Assembly (NCBI RefSeq): GCF_001648155.1
Contig: NZ_CP015199.1
Location: forward strand, 3,977,001-4,041,000
Direction of reading: 5' to 3'
DNA length: 64,000 nucleotides
Source of the DNA: Chryseobacterium glaciei
Lineage (GTDB): Bacteria; Bacteroidota; Bacteroidia; Flavobacteriales; Weeksellaceae
In this document: in pieces, positions 51,076-60,434 of the stretch
Layout of the letters: every line of letters begins with the position of its first letter
How positions within the stretch are numbered: the first letter of the stretch is position 1
Program-made: the position numbers and the translations under genes
The notes under the pieces: generated by a model
What the model was told of the DNA's origin: nothing
Seen by the model: only the letters and a program-made list of their open reading frames with translations
Databases searched by the model: none

Positions 51076-51280
51076 AACAATCCTTTTTGAGTGGAAAACT
51101 TAATTAGAATTACGTTTTTGATAACATACCAAAAATTCCCCTCTTTGGAAAACGTGGTTAAAAAAGTAAGTACTATAAAACATTGTTAAACACAAATCAC
51201 ACTACTATTTTTCACAAATAAACACAATCATCTGTGCAAATCCGTGAAATCTGTGGGAAATAAAATAACAGCAAAATTCC

Positions 51281-51288
51281 TAACTTTG
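51281..51288 (+). promoter_or_regulatory. -7 element of the DUF1905 gene
   Basis: TAACTTTG ends 6 bases before the ATG at 51295, predicting a leaderless mRNA and excluding the longer frame from 51244. Confidence 0.6.
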
Positions 51289-51294
51289 TTATCA

Positions 51295-51780
51295 ATGAAA
51301 AACCACTTCACAGCCCAACTAGAAATCATAGGCATCAATCCTTTTGTTTTTATTCCTGAGAAAGTTTTAAATGAAATTTTTGAAACTTCGGAAAAAAATA
51401 AAAGTCCAATTCCGGTGAAAGGAACTGTAAATGGGAAAGAATTCAAGCAAAATTTAATGAAATATTTAGGAGAATGGCGGTTATACGTCAACTTAACCAT
51501 GTTAAAAGATTCTCCCAAAAAAATAGGCGAAACAATTGAAGTTTCAATTGAATTTGATAATTCAGACAGAACGATTTCCATTCATCCTCAATTGGATAAA
51601 GCGATTAAAGAAAATCCTGTTGCCTTACAAAATTTTGAAAATTTAATTCCTTCAAGAAGATTAGAATTGATTCGCTACATCAATAATTTAAAAACAGAAG
51701 CCAGCATTCAAAGAAATATTGAAAAAATAATCAAACATTTACACGGCGAAACTGACTTTTTTGGTAAGAATATTAATTGA
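51295..51780 (+). CDS. DUF1905 / YdeI-like (OmpD-associated) protein
   Basis: About 161 residues from MKNHFTAQLEIIGINPFVFI. The N-terminal 95 residues are a DUF1905 small beta-barrel (IPVKGTVNGKEFKQNLMKYL, then EWRLYVNLTMLKDSPKKIGE), and the C-terminal helical part (SRRLELIRYINNLKTEASIQ) is the YdeI/OmpD-associated tail. The family is linked in name to bacteriocin protection and antimicrobial peptide resistance, but function is mostly unproven. A longer in-frame start at 51244 overlaps the promoter and was rejected. Cytosolic, single gene. Confidence 0.85.
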   Translation: MKNHFTAQLEIIGINPFVFIPEKVLNEIFETSEKNKSPIPVKGTVNGKEFKQNLMKYLGEWRLYVNLTMLKDSPKKIGETIEVSIEFDNSDRTISIHPQLDKAIKENPVALQNFENLIPSRRLELIRYINNLKTEASIQRNIEKIIKHLHGETDFFGKNIN

Positions 51781-51790
51781 AAACAATAAA

Positions 51791-51818
51791 AAAATCCGAG
51801 AAATTTTTCCCGGATTTT
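51791..51818 (-). terminator. Terminator of the TPR gene
   Basis: AATCCGAGAAA and TTTCCCGGATT form a near-perfect stem with the T run on the minus strand, just past the stop at 51827. Confidence 0.75.
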
Positions 51819-51826
51819 ACTTTATT

Positions 51827-52387
51827 TTATGAATTTAAAGCTTTACTCAATTTTACAGCGTCCTGATTGCTAGGGTCATACTGTATAGATTTTGCAATAT
51901 GTTCTTTTGCTTTGGCAGGATCAGATTGCTGTTCTGCAAAGGCAACATAGAAATAAGCGTAAGCTAAATTTTTCTTATTTTGTTCTACTTCTTCCGGTTT
52001 TACCGTTGCAATATATTTCTCGTAAGAAAGTTTTGCGTTGGCATCATCTTTAGCAGCTTGATAAGCGTATGCCTGACTGTAATATGATGGAGCCCAATCC
52101 GGTAACAAAGCAGATATCTTTTTCCAAGTATCAACTGCATTTGTCCAGTCTGATGCTTCCTGATATGCTGTAGCCAATTTTGCTAATGATTCTGTATCCT
52201 TCGGATTTGTTTCGATTTGTTTTTTAAGTCCGTCGATCGTTGCATTGCCAGATTGAGCTGTAGCAGCCGTAGTTGTTGTACTGCTTGCAGTATCCGTTTG
52301 CGTTGTTTGTGCATTTACAAAACTTGCACTTCCTACAAGGATTAAACCTAAAAACACAGTTTTGATATTAATTTTAGTCATTTTCAT
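51827..52387 (-). CDS. Secreted tetratricopeptide repeat protein
   Basis: A 186-residue protein with a signal peptide (ASFVNAQ) and a Thr/Ala-rich linker (TQTDTASSTTTTAATAQSGN), then about three TPR units, e.g. ESLAKLATAYQEASDWTNAV and APSYYSQAYAYQAAKDDANA. It is likely a periplasmic scaffold; partners are unknown. Single minus-strand gene, divergent from pepE. Confidence 0.8.
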   Translation of the reverse strand: MKMTKINIKTVFLGLILVGSASFVNAQTTQTDTASSTTTTAATAQSGNATIDGLKKQIETNPKDTESLAKLATAYQEASDWTNAVDTWKKISALLPDWAPSYYSQAYAYQAAKDDANAKLSYEKYIATVKPEEVEQNKKNLAYAYFYVAFAEQQSDPAKAKEHIAKSIQYDPSNQDAVKLSKALNS

Positions 52388-52511
52388 AATCGTACATTTT
52401 TAAAATTCTTATTTTTAAAATTCAATAATAATTCCACAAAGGCTTAAATTTTAGAAGCTTTAAGTTTTTTTAGAAAATATTAACGGATAAATGCATTTTT
52501 TTAGCTTAATT

Positions 52512-52541
52512 TTTGATTCATTGATGTTTGAGTTATCTTTG
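52512..52541 (+). promoter_or_regulatory. Promoter of pepE
   Basis: TTTG (52512-52515), an 18-base spacer and TATCTTTG (52534-52541), 42 bases before the ATG. Both elements are perfect. Confidence 0.7.
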
Positions 52542-52583
52542 TAATTCAAGTTTTATTTTTAATAATCAATATAATTTTATTAT

Positions 52584-53276
52584 ATGAACATCATATTAGC
52601 CTCAACTTCCACAATTTTTGGTGGTGAATATTTAGAATATCTAAGAGAAGAATTAATACAATTATATAAAGGTATTGATGAAATAATCTTCGTTCCTTTT
52701 GCAAGGCCGGGCGGAATTTCCCACGACGATTACACCGCAAAAGCCCGTTCTTTCTTCGAAACAATTAATATTAAAGTAAAAGGTCTTCATGAATTTGAAG
52801 ATAAAAGTGAAGCTTTAAACAACGCTAAAGGATATTTTACAGGCGGAGGAAATACATTTTTATTGGTTAAAACTTTACATGAAGAAAATTTGATGTCAGT
52901 TTTAAAATCAAACGTAGAAAGCGGAAAAGCGTATTTAGGGTGTAGTGCAGGAAGTAATATTGGCGGACAAAATATGAAAACTACGAACGATATGCCGATC
53001 GTTTATCCGCCAAGTTTTGAATGTATGGGATTGGTTCCTTTTAATTTGAATCCACATTATTTAGATCCAAATCCGGATTTGAAGCATAATGGAGAAACCA
53101 GAGAAACAAGAATCAAAGAATTTTTAACGCAAAATGATCTTAAAGTTGTCGGACTTCGAGAAGGAAACTGGATCAGAAGAATTGGCGATAAAATTTCTGT
53201 TGAAGGAAGTGAACTGACAAGGATTTTTGAAAAAGGAAAAGAGCCGTACGAAATAGAATCTGGTTCAGAATTGTAA
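52584..53276 (+). CDS. pepE: Dipeptidase E (peptidase family S51)
   Basis: A 230-residue cytosolic serine peptidase that hydrolyses dipeptides with N-terminal aspartate. The nucleophile is S121 in LGCSAGSN, and YFTGGGNTFLLV and NPHYLDPNPD are the other family blocks, the latter carrying the catalytic His. The length equals E. coli PepE. It has its own strong promoter and no close neighbour on its strand before dacB. Confidence 0.93.
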   Translation: MNIILASTSTIFGGEYLEYLREELIQLYKGIDEIIFVPFARPGGISHDDYTAKARSFFETINIKVKGLHEFEDKSEALNNAKGYFTGGGNTFLLVKTLHEENLMSVLKSNVESGKAYLGCSAGSNIGGQNMKTTNDMPIVYPPSFECMGLVPFNLNPHYLDPNPDLKHNGETRETRIKEFLTQNDLKVVGLREGNWIRRIGDKISVEGSELTRIFEKGKEPYEIESGSEL

Positions 53277-53307
53277 TTTTAATTATATTTGATTTAAATA
53301 ATAGTAA

Positions 53308-53389
53308 ATGCTTCAACTTCGCTCAGCATAACAACGTTATAAAATGACAGTTAGTATTAGAAATGTCATGCTGAGCGAAGTCGAAGCAT
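53308..53389. repeat. Inverted-repeat intergenic element
   Basis: Two 22-base arms (53308-53329 and 53368-53389) starting ATGCTTC and ATGCTGAGCGAAG are inverse complements with one mismatch; a smaller nested ATGACA/TGTCAT pair (53344-53349 and 53364-53369) lies inside. The unit ATGCTGAGCGAAGTCGAAGC is common in Bacteroidota intergenic DNA. It may act as a hairpin in the pepE transcript. Confidence 0.75.
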
Positions 53390-53435
53390 CTGAATGTAAT
53401 GTATAAAGATTACAGGATCATAAAAACAAAATGCA

Positions 53436-54809
53436 ATGAAAAAAACGTTTGCTGTTCTTGCGCTTTCAACTCAGCTTATTTTCGCTCAAAATATTGCCCA
53501 AAAATTGGATAAAGTAACCAAAGATTTAATGGATTCTTCGGGAGCTGTTGCCTCCAACTTATCTTTTTATGTTTCTGATGAAAGCGGAAATTTCATTTAC
53601 GAATACCAAGGAAATAAAGGACTTTCAACGGCTTCTACACAGAAAATATTCACTGCAGGAGCAGCTTTGGAAACTTTAGGCAAAAATTATACATATAAAA
53701 CAACTTCAAGCTATTCCGGTACTATTTCGGGAGGAAATTTGAACGGAAACCTTTTCATTTCATCAAATGGAGATCCTACCTTGGGAAGTTGGCGTTACGA
53801 TGCCTACAAACCGGAAAATTTTAAAAAGAAATTTATTGAAGCCGTAAAAAAATCCGGAATTATAAAGATTTCGGGAGATTTAATTATTGATGATTCTTAT
53901 TTTGACCATCAGACAATTCCCGGAGGTTGGCCTTGGGATGATCTTGGAAACTATTATGGAGCTGGAGTTTGGGGTGTGAATTGGCGAGAAAATCAGTTTG
54001 ATATTAATATTAACGGAACAGATTTTAAGAATTTTTCCTATCCTTTGGAAGGCGTAAAATGGTTGAATGATTTAAAAACAGGAGGAAATTCAGATCAAAG
54101 TTTAATTTTCACAGCACCACATTCTAATGTTGCTTTGATTAACGGAACCTTACCTGCAGGAAAAGCGGTAACGGTTTCAGGATCAGTGCCAAATCCGCCA
54201 CTGCAATTAGGTGTTGAAGTCAAAGATTGGTTGAAAGAATCAGGAATTGAACTTTCAGGAAAAGTTGTTACGAATTCCCAGCTCGAATTGGAAGGAAAAC
54301 AGGCTCTACAAGCTCCAAAAGCAAATACAATTCTTAATTATGAATCTCCAACTTTAGACAAGATCGTTTATTGGTTTTTAAGAAAAAGTATCAATATGTA
54401 TGGTGAAACTTTCATTAAAACCTTAGGAAAGGAGAAAAAAGGGGATCCAAGTTTCAAAAGTGGAGTGGCTTATCTTAAAGAATTCTGGAAATCAAAAGGA
54501 ATTAATGCCAATATGATCAATTTTGCGGATGGAAGCGGACTTTCACCACAGAACTATGTTTCAGCCAAAGCGGAAGTTCAGGCTTTGTTGTATGCAAAAA
54601 AACAAGCTTGGTTTGAGGCTTATTATGACGGTTTTCCAACGCAGGATAACGGCATGAAAATGAAAAGCGGAACCATGAGTGATACAAAATCTTTCGCTGG
54701 ATATCATACCGCCAAGGATGGAAAAAAATATGTGTTCTCTATTATTATCAACAATTATCAGGGGAGCGGAAGTGCAGAGTTACAGAAAATTCTGAATGTT
54801 TTAAAATAA
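53436..54809 (+). CDS. dacB: D-alanyl-D-alanine carboxypeptidase/endopeptidase (PBP4, peptidase S13)
   Basis: A 457-residue periplasmic low-molecular-mass penicillin-binding protein. After a signal peptide (LIFAQ) comes the SxxK site S67-T-Q-K70, a large inserted domain typical of S13 (about 95-260), the second-motif segment GSGLSPQN and the KTG-like KSGTMSDTKSF near the end. DacB trims or cleaves peptide cross-bridges in peptidoglycan, so it is a beta-lactam target. Single gene between pepE and the histidine kinase. Confidence 0.93.
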   Translation: MKKTFAVLALSTQLIFAQNIAQKLDKVTKDLMDSSGAVASNLSFYVSDESGNFIYEYQGNKGLSTASTQKIFTAGAALETLGKNYTYKTTSSYSGTISGGNLNGNLFISSNGDPTLGSWRYDAYKPENFKKKFIEAVKKSGIIKISGDLIIDDSYFDHQTIPGGWPWDDLGNYYGAGVWGVNWRENQFDININGTDFKNFSYPLEGVKWLNDLKTGGNSDQSLIFTAPHSNVALINGTLPAGKAVTVSGSVPNPPLQLGVEVKDWLKESGIELSGKVVTNSQLELEGKQALQAPKANTILNYESPTLDKIVYWFLRKSINMYGETFIKTLGKEKKGDPSFKSGVAYLKEFWKSKGINANMINFADGSGLSPQNYVSAKAEVQALLYAKKQAWFEAYYDGFPTQDNGMKMKSGTMSDTKSFAGYHTAKDGKKYVFSIIINNYQGSGSAELQKILNVLK

Positions 54810-54857
54810 ATATAATTATCCGTAATTTGACATAATTAAAGAATCTTTGTGAACTTA

Positions 54858-54943
54858 GCTGAGTAGAACGCCTTTGCGAACCTTAAAAAAAGTTAGTAGT
54901 CAAAAGATCTTTGCGCTCTTTGCGTTTAAAAAGCATTATAATT
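54858..54943. repeat. Dispersed intergenic repeat, copy B
   Basis: It carries the 20-mer gctgagtagaacgcctttgc at 54858-54877 and GTAGTCAAAAGATCTTTGC further on, shared with 23985-24062. It fills most of the gap before the histidine kinase gene. Confidence 0.6.
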
Positions 54944-54973
54944 AAAAAAGGATATTCAAAAAAATAAATTATC

Positions 54974-56128
54974 TTGAGAAAATCCATATTTGCCAGATTA
55001 AATAACTGGATTATTTTTACATTAATGACCATTGTGGTGCTCACAGTTGTTATTGCATCTACGATTTTGATTAATTTTTTACGTAAAGAAGAGATCAAAA
55101 GGGTTGATATTTTGGTGAGTGCCTTAAAACTTCAACAGGAAGTTACTAATCCTAATTTAGAAATTCAGGCATTACTTCTTCAAATTTATGGTTCAAATAG
55201 CACGATTCCTGTTATTCTTTTAGATAAGCAAGATCGAATTATGGAACATAAAAACTTGCCGGAAGACATAGGGAATGACCCTAAAAAAATAGTGACTTTA
55301 GCTAAAAAAATGTCAAAAAGTTATACTCCTATCGAAATTGAAATTGTAAAAGGAGATAAGCAGATTGTTTTTTATGATAATTCTCCTTTGTTGAATAATT
55401 TACGCTATTCTCCATTTATATTAGGATTTTTTATTTTATGTTATTTCTTGTTTTCGTTTTGGTTTTTCAGAACAATAAAGAAAACGGATGAAGGCTATCT
55501 TTGGGCAGGTCTGGCAAAGGAAACGGCACACCAGATCGGAACTCCATTATCATCAATGATCGGCTGGATGGAAATTATGAAGTTGGATGATCCGGAATCT
55601 GAAGGTATTCGCGAGATTGAAAGAGATATCGAAAGATTAAGAACTATTTCTGAAAGATTTTCAAAAATTGGATCTATTCCGGAATTGAATGACACGGATT
55701 TTAATACTACGATTCAAACGAATTATGATTATTTGAAGACCAGAATTTCAAGGAAAATAAATTTTGGACTGCATCTTCCCAATTATGACATTTCGGTTCC
55801 CCACAACAAAATTCTGATGAGCTGGGTGATCGAAAATTTAGTTAAAAATGCTGTTGATGCGATGAAAGGCGAAGGCTCGATTTCAATGTCAGTTTTTGAA
55901 CGAAATAAAAATATTTTAATAGAAGTTCAAGACACTGGAAGTGGAATGACCAAACAACAGGCGAGAAATGCCTTTAACCCTGGGTATTCAACAAAGAAAA
56001 GAGGTTGGGGATTAGGATTGTCGTTGGCAAAAAGGGTAATTAAGGAGTATCATCATGGAGATATTAAAATCTCGCAAACCGAACTTGGAAAAGGAACGAC
56101 TTTTAGAATTACAATTAAAAAAGCTTAA
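54974..56128 (+). CDS. Membrane sensor histidine kinase
   Basis: A 384-residue kinase starting with TTG. Helix one (WIIFTLMTIVVLTVVIAST) and helix two (ILGFFILCYFLFSFWFF) flank a short sensor loop of about 100 residues in the periplasm. The dimerisation/phospho-acceptor region has KETAHQIGTPLSSMIGWME with the His, followed by the ATPase: N box NLVKNAVDAM, G1 DTGSGM and G2 RGWGLGLSLAKRV. There is no HAMP domain and no response regulator beside it, so it is an orphan kinase; the partner cannot be named. Confidence 0.9.
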   Translation: MRKSIFARLNNWIIFTLMTIVVLTVVIASTILINFLRKEEIKRVDILVSALKLQQEVTNPNLEIQALLLQIYGSNSTIPVILLDKQDRIMEHKNLPEDIGNDPKKIVTLAKKMSKSYTPIEIEIVKGDKQIVFYDNSPLLNNLRYSPFILGFFILCYFLFSFWFFRTIKKTDEGYLWAGLAKETAHQIGTPLSSMIGWMEIMKLDDPESEGIREIERDIERLRTISERFSKIGSIPELNDTDFNTTIQTNYDYLKTRISRKINFGLHLPNYDISVPHNKILMSWVIENLVKNAVDAMKGEGSISMSVFERNKNILIEVQDTGSGMTKQQARNAFNPGYSTKKRGWGLGLSLAKRVIKEYHHGDIKISQTELGKGTTFRITIKKA

Positions 56129-56140
56129 AAAATATTTTTA

Positions 56141-56229
56141 TTAAACACGAATAACACAAATATTTTTCACAAATACACTATCAAAAATTTGTGCTTTTAG
56201 TGAGAGATATTTGTGTTATTCGTGTTTAA
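56141..56229. repeat. Inverted-repeat element between histidine kinase and M61 genes
   Basis: Perfect 23-bp terminal inverted repeats (56141-56163 and 56207-56229) beginning TTAAACACGAATAACAC, with 43 bases between. It is likely a REP-like intergenic element; it may double as a terminator. Confidence 0.75.
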
Positions 56230-56240
56230 AAACAAAAAAA

Positions 56241-56262
56241 GCGAGGAAAAATTTCCCCGCTT
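56241..56262 (-). terminator. Terminator of the M61 gene
   Basis: GCGAGGAAA and TTTCCCCGC pair with one G-T pair, with a T run on the minus strand, just past the stop at 56285. Confidence 0.8.
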
Positions 56263-56284
56263 CATTATTATAAATAGTTCTTAA

Positions 56285-58141
56285 TTATTTCTTCCCAGTC
56301 AACCACTGATCCTGCAATTTCTTTTCTGCCGGAGTAGGGTTAGCTTTGTATTGAAGCGTTTCCATCGTCAGTTTATCAAGAATTGCTTTTCCTTTAAGGT
56401 CGATTTTATCCATTTTATCACCATTTTTTCTAAGAACAGTCACTGTTACGTTTTGTCCTTCTTTTATGGTTTTAGAATAATTGATAAAGGCCTGTACATT
56501 TTTAATATCGATAGTTTTACCGTCTAATGCAGCCACTTCATCTGTGATTTTAAATCCTATACTTTTTGAAAAAGGAGATAACGCTGAGTTTTCATCAAAA
56601 ACAAACGTGTTATTTTTCTCGTTGTATCCTGTTTGGTTTGGATCCTTAATTAACCAAAAGATTGGCGGAGTTTCCTGCTTACCAATTTCCACACCTACCT
56701 GACTCAAATATTCTGCATAAGGCGTTGGCTGACTTCCTGCAATATATTTATTGTAAAAATCCTTTATTTGAGGATAACCTGTTACAGTTACCAATTCATC
56801 GATCAGTTTATCATCTTTGAAAGGTTTGTTTTCACCAAATCTCTGAGATAATTTTCTGATCATATCGCGGTAGCCCATTTCACCGTTGGATAGTTTTCTC
56901 AATTCAATATCAAGACACATCGTTAACAGCGTTCCTTTTTCGTACACATTTCGGTACTGATCTTTGTATTGATCCAGAAGAACATTTTTACTCATCACCG
57001 TAAACGGCATGGTGTCATCATAGTTCTTAGAATTGGTAATTTTTTCGTTGATTCTCTTTAAGAACTCATTTTTATCAATTAATCCTTCCTGAATCTGGAA
57101 TAAATTAGCAAAATATTCCGTTCCGCCTTCATACATCCAAAGGTGTTGAGACATTTTAGGATCAGCATAATCGAAGTTGTGAATTTCCTCAGAATGTGTC
57201 TTCAATGGATTTACCGTGTGGAAAAATTCGTGAGAAACAACGTCTGTGATGGCTTTATCGATCGCATCTTTCGGCATCATTTCAGGCAATACAACACTTG
57301 TAGATTCGTGGTGTTCTAGAGCCCCGAAACCTTTGATTTGTGGGCCTTCCGTTCCTGAAAGATAAAGCAAGATCGCATATTTTTTATTGGTATTCATATC
57401 ACCCAAAAATTTCTTTTGAGCAACAACCATTTTTTCTAAATTCTCCTTAAAATCTGCCGCCTTATATTTTCCTGTTGGTGAGTAAACTCCCAAAACAAGA
57501 TCCATTCCTCCCGCGTTGAAGGTGATGTAATCAGGTTTTGTATACATTAACGGAGAATCGGTCACTTTTGCATAATTCGCTAGAACATAAGTGTCTGTAG
57601 ATTCAGATTTATCTTGGTCAACCAAAGCTGTCGTTCCGTAAAAATCAGTTGGTTTTTGAACTACCAATTGATAAGGTACATCCTGCATATTGTCGATATA
57701 TCCGATGAATCCATGCGTATTGATCATATATACCTTTCCTTGTTCGATATTAGTTCCTGATGGAGAAAATACAGCTTTATGTTTTGAAGTGTCCATTTCA
57801 TCATCAAAACTGTCATTCACCAAATAAGTAACCTTAGTTAAGTTCTGAGCATTTTTAAGAGAATAGGTATTATCGTTAACTTTCGTAAAAGTTAATTCTT
57901 TTCCTTTATTGTCTAAAAATTTGATCCCTTCTATAAATCTTCCGTAATCATCCACAGAATAGGTTCCGGGAACGGTTTTCGGAAAATGGAACTTAATGTC
58001 GCCTGATTTCATTTTCGGGAATTCCATCGTAACGGCAACTTTATCGTCCTTTACATTCACAAGGTCGATGTTGGTTTTAATAGACTGAGCGTTTACTAAA
58101 ACGGTAGCTAAAACGCTTAAACTTAGTGCTATTTTTTTCAT
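56285..58141 (-). CDS. M61 family metallopeptidase with PDZ domain
   Basis: A 618-residue exported zinc aminopeptidase of the glycyl-aminopeptidase type. After a signal peptide (ATVLVNAQ) and an N-terminal beta domain comes the thermolysin-like catalytic core with VVSHEFFHTVNPL (HEFFH near residue 302) and the third ligand Glu in MYEGGTEYFANL. The C-terminus has a PDZ-like domain (FKITDEVAALDGKTIDIKNV). M61 enzymes release N-terminal Gly or Ala; the true substrate here is unknown. Probably periplasmic or surface. It lies with the M1 peptidase gene on the same strand but is transcribed separately. Confidence 0.9.
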   Translation of the reverse strand: MKKIALSLSVLATVLVNAQSIKTNIDLVNVKDDKVAVTMEFPKMKSGDIKFHFPKTVPGTYSVDDYGRFIEGIKFLDNKGKELTFTKVNDNTYSLKNAQNLTKVTYLVNDSFDDEMDTSKHKAVFSPSGTNIEQGKVYMINTHGFIGYIDNMQDVPYQLVVQKPTDFYGTTALVDQDKSESTDTYVLANYAKVTDSPLMYTKPDYITFNAGGMDLVLGVYSPTGKYKAADFKENLEKMVVAQKKFLGDMNTNKKYAILLYLSGTEGPQIKGFGALEHHESTSVVLPEMMPKDAIDKAITDVVSHEFFHTVNPLKTHSEEIHNFDYADPKMSQHLWMYEGGTEYFANLFQIQEGLIDKNEFLKRINEKITNSKNYDDTMPFTVMSKNVLLDQYKDQYRNVYEKGTLLTMCLDIELRKLSNGEMGYRDMIRKLSQRFGENKPFKDDKLIDELVTVTGYPQIKDFYNKYIAGSQPTPYAEYLSQVGVEIGKQETPPIFWLIKDPNQTGYNEKNNTFVFDENSALSPFSKSIGFKITDEVAALDGKTIDIKNVQAFINYSKTIKEGQNVTVTVLRKNGDKMDKIDLKGKAILDKLTMETLQYKANPTPAEKKLQDQWLTGKK

Positions 58142-58256
58142 TGAGTTTAAATTATAATTAAATAGTTGTCGTAAAATCCATTTTGTTACGAACTGATGTA
58201 TTAAACTTTTCTTAAATTTTCAGATTAAAATTATTAAAATGTGAAAATGAATATTA

Positions 58257-58379
58257 TTTTAACCATTAAGTTTTTTATTAAGAGGTTAAGAATATTAAGT
58301 TTGACGTTGTCTTACACTTAAAAATCTATTTGATTTTCTTAATTAAACTTAACTCCTTACATATTCTTAATGGTTCAAA
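58257..58379. repeat. Inverted-repeat intergenic element
   Basis: AACCATTAAG (58261-58270) and CTTAATGGTT (58366-58375) bound a roughly 120-bp AT-rich element with internal TTAAGAATAT/ATATTCTTAA pairs. The CTTAATGGTT arm also occurs at 6917-6926. Confidence 0.55.
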
Positions 58380-58385
58380 TAAATA

Positions 58386-58420
58386 AAAAAGCAAAACCGA
58401 TATTTCACGATTTTGCTTTT
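58386..58420 (-). terminator. Terminator of the M1 gene
   Basis: AAAGCAAAATCG with CGGTTTTGCTTT (one G-T pair), an 8-base loop and a T run on the minus strand. Confidence 0.8.
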
Positions 58421-58425
58421 CATAT

Positions 58426-60057
58426 TTACTGTACTTTCTTGTAATTGATATAATAATTCTTGTTAAACTCAACCGGAGTTCCTTTTTTCAACTTTACTGT
58501 CTGCCAGTTTTCCGTTGGATTAATGGTTTGTTCTCCATCAATGATGATCGGAAGTTTAAGATTTTTGATCACATTCGTGTAACGGAATTTCAACTCTTCT
58601 CCTTTTTGAGAATATTCCAACGTCGGAATTTTTATAGTTCTTAAATATTGATTAAAAACGCTCGAAAAATCAATACCTGATTTTGATGAAATATAGTTTT
58701 CAACCTGTTCCGTTGTGACGGTTTGATGATAGAATTCTTTACTCAAACCTCTCAATATCTGCCTGAATTTTTCATCATTATTAATAATCTGACGAATCGT
58801 ATGAATCATACTTGCACCTTTTGGATACATATCGCCGCTTCCTTCATTTCTTACACCATATTTCCCGATAATCGGAACGTCATTATCAATTTTACTTCTA
58901 TATCCTTGAGCATAAATATCTGCGGACTTTTTATCCATGTATTTTTCGGTAAAAAGGGTCTCAGAATAGGTTGTAAAGCTCTCGTGAATCCACATATCTG
59001 CCTGATCTTTTGCAGTGATATTGTTGGCAAACCACTCGTGTCCGCTTTCGTGAACGATGATATAATCCCAGTTTAAGCCAACTCCTGTTCCAAAAAAGTC
59101 TCTTCCACGGTATCCGTTTTCATACCCGTTTCCGTACGCAACATTACTCTGATGTTCCATACCCAAATAAGGCGAATCTACCAATTTGTAAGAATCTTCA
59201 TAGAAAGGATACGCTCCAAACCAATATTCAAAAGCAGAAAGCATGGGTTTTACCTGCTGGAATTGTTTTTTTGCTTTATCTAAATTATAATCTAGTACCC
59301 AATAATCTAAATCCAGCGTTCCTTTTTCGCCTTTGTAAGTGTCTTTAAAATTGACATATTTTCCAATATTCGGGATGATAGAGTAGGCGTTGATCGGGTT
59401 TTTAACCTGCCAAGTGTAGGTTGTTTTGTCTCCTTCTGTTTTTTTGTCGATTAATCTTCCGTTTCCAACTCCGACTAAATCTTTAGGCGTGATGATTTTC
59501 ATTACCATTCCATTATCAGGTTCATCGCTCCAGATGTCCTTTGTAGGAAGCCATATTGAAGCCCCGATTCCTTCATCGGCAACACTCATCCACGGATTTC
59601 CTTTCTCATCTTTTGTGAAAACCCAGCCTCCGTCCCAAGGTGCATTTTTAGCAATCACAGGATTTCCGGAATAGGTCACATCAATGGTGTATTTTTCTCC
59701 TTTTTTGAAGCTTTTTTTAGTTGAAATAAAGATAAAATCTCCGTCTTGTTTATATTCTGAGATAGGGAAATTTCCTTCTACTTTATCCGCTTTCATAGGC
59801 TGTTGAAGGTCAATTTGAAAAGTAGGATTAGCAACATCTTTTATAATTTCAAAACTAATTTTGTTGATTCCTTTGATACTTTTCTGTTCGAAATTCGGTT
59901 CAACGGAAAGCTCATATTTTTTCACATCCCAAAAGTTTCTGAATTTTGTATTAGAACCTTTTAAAGTATCTTGTTTGGTGAAGTTTTCAGGCCTTTCGAA
60001 GAATTGTCCGAAAACAAGTCCTGACGCGAATAAAAGTGTATATGAAAGCTTTTTCAT
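58426..60057 (-). CDS. M1 family metallopeptidase
   Basis: A 543-residue exported zinc aminopeptidase. The catalytic motif HESGHEWFANNI (near residue 333) and the third ligand Glu 18 residues later in WIHESFTTYSE are complete; the GAMEN-like exopeptidase motif reads LGMEHQSNVAYGNG. The N-terminal beta-saddle precedes. The signal peptide ends at GLVFGQ. Its role is likely cleavage of extracellular peptides for nutrition. A minus-strand -7 element (60086-60079) lies 22 bases upstream. Confidence 0.9.
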   Translation of the reverse strand: MKKLSYTLLFASGLVFGQFFERPENFTKQDTLKGSNTKFRNFWDVKKYELSVEPNFEQKSIKGINKISFEIIKDVANPTFQIDLQQPMKADKVEGNFPISEYKQDGDFIFISTKKSFKKGEKYTIDVTYSGNPVIAKNAPWDGGWVFTKDEKGNPWMSVADEGIGASIWLPTKDIWSDEPDNGMVMKIITPKDLVGVGNGRLIDKKTEGDKTTYTWQVKNPINAYSIIPNIGKYVNFKDTYKGEKGTLDLDYWVLDYNLDKAKKQFQQVKPMLSAFEYWFGAYPFYEDSYKLVDSPYLGMEHQSNVAYGNGYENGYRGRDFFGTGVGLNWDYIIVHESGHEWFANNITAKDQADMWIHESFTTYSETLFTEKYMDKKSADIYAQGYRSKIDNDVPIIGKYGVRNEGSGDMYPKGASMIHTIRQIINNDEKFRQILRGLSKEFYHQTVTTEQVENYISSKSGIDFSSVFNQYLRTIKIPTLEYSQKGEELKFRYTNVIKNLKLPIIIDGEQTINPTENWQTVKLKKGTPVEFNKNYYINYKKVQ

Positions 60058-60434
60058 TTGAAATTAAATTAATCTACCCAAAAATAGAAAATTTAAAACC
60101 AACTAAGAAAAAATAAATTATAAACCTCTGTGAAGATTAGTTAAATACATAAAAAATGATTGTCATTTTGCATGAAGGAAAATACAGTGAAGAATTTATT
60201 ATTATTTAAAAGCAAAGTTTTAATATAAAAAAACATATTGCTTTTAAGGAACAAAGAGATGCGACAAAGTCGCTGATGAAGGACGCTTCTTAAGAATCAA
60301 TTATACTGATTCAATTCTTTGCTCCCTTAAAATTTACAGAATTAAAATAAATCTTTGCGTTAAAAAACTTTCAGCTTATGAGAGTTGAGATTCCTGCGGG
60401 ATGACAAAGAGAATTTTTTACTTTATAATTCTAA
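60058..60434. other. 377-bp region between M1 and MepB genes
   Basis: It carries the M1 promoter and at least one degraded inverted repeat: TTAAGGAACAAAGA (from 60245) faces TTCTTTGCTCCCTTAA (to about 60331), with the small palindrome GCGACAAAGTCGC (60261-60273) between. A relic of a REP-like sequence (GATTCCTGCGGGATGACAAA) is at about 60388-60408. No coding frame is evident. Confidence 0.5.
60079..60086 (-). promoter_or_regulatory. -7 element of the M1 gene
   Basis: TATTTTTG on the minus strand, 22 bases before the ATG at 60057. Confidence 0.5.

Noticed and set aside
51295..51780. DUF1905/YdeI protein as a bacteriocin immunity gene for the leader peptides
   Set aside because: The name of the family suggests it, but it is 27 kb from the nearer peptide and shares no regulatory site.
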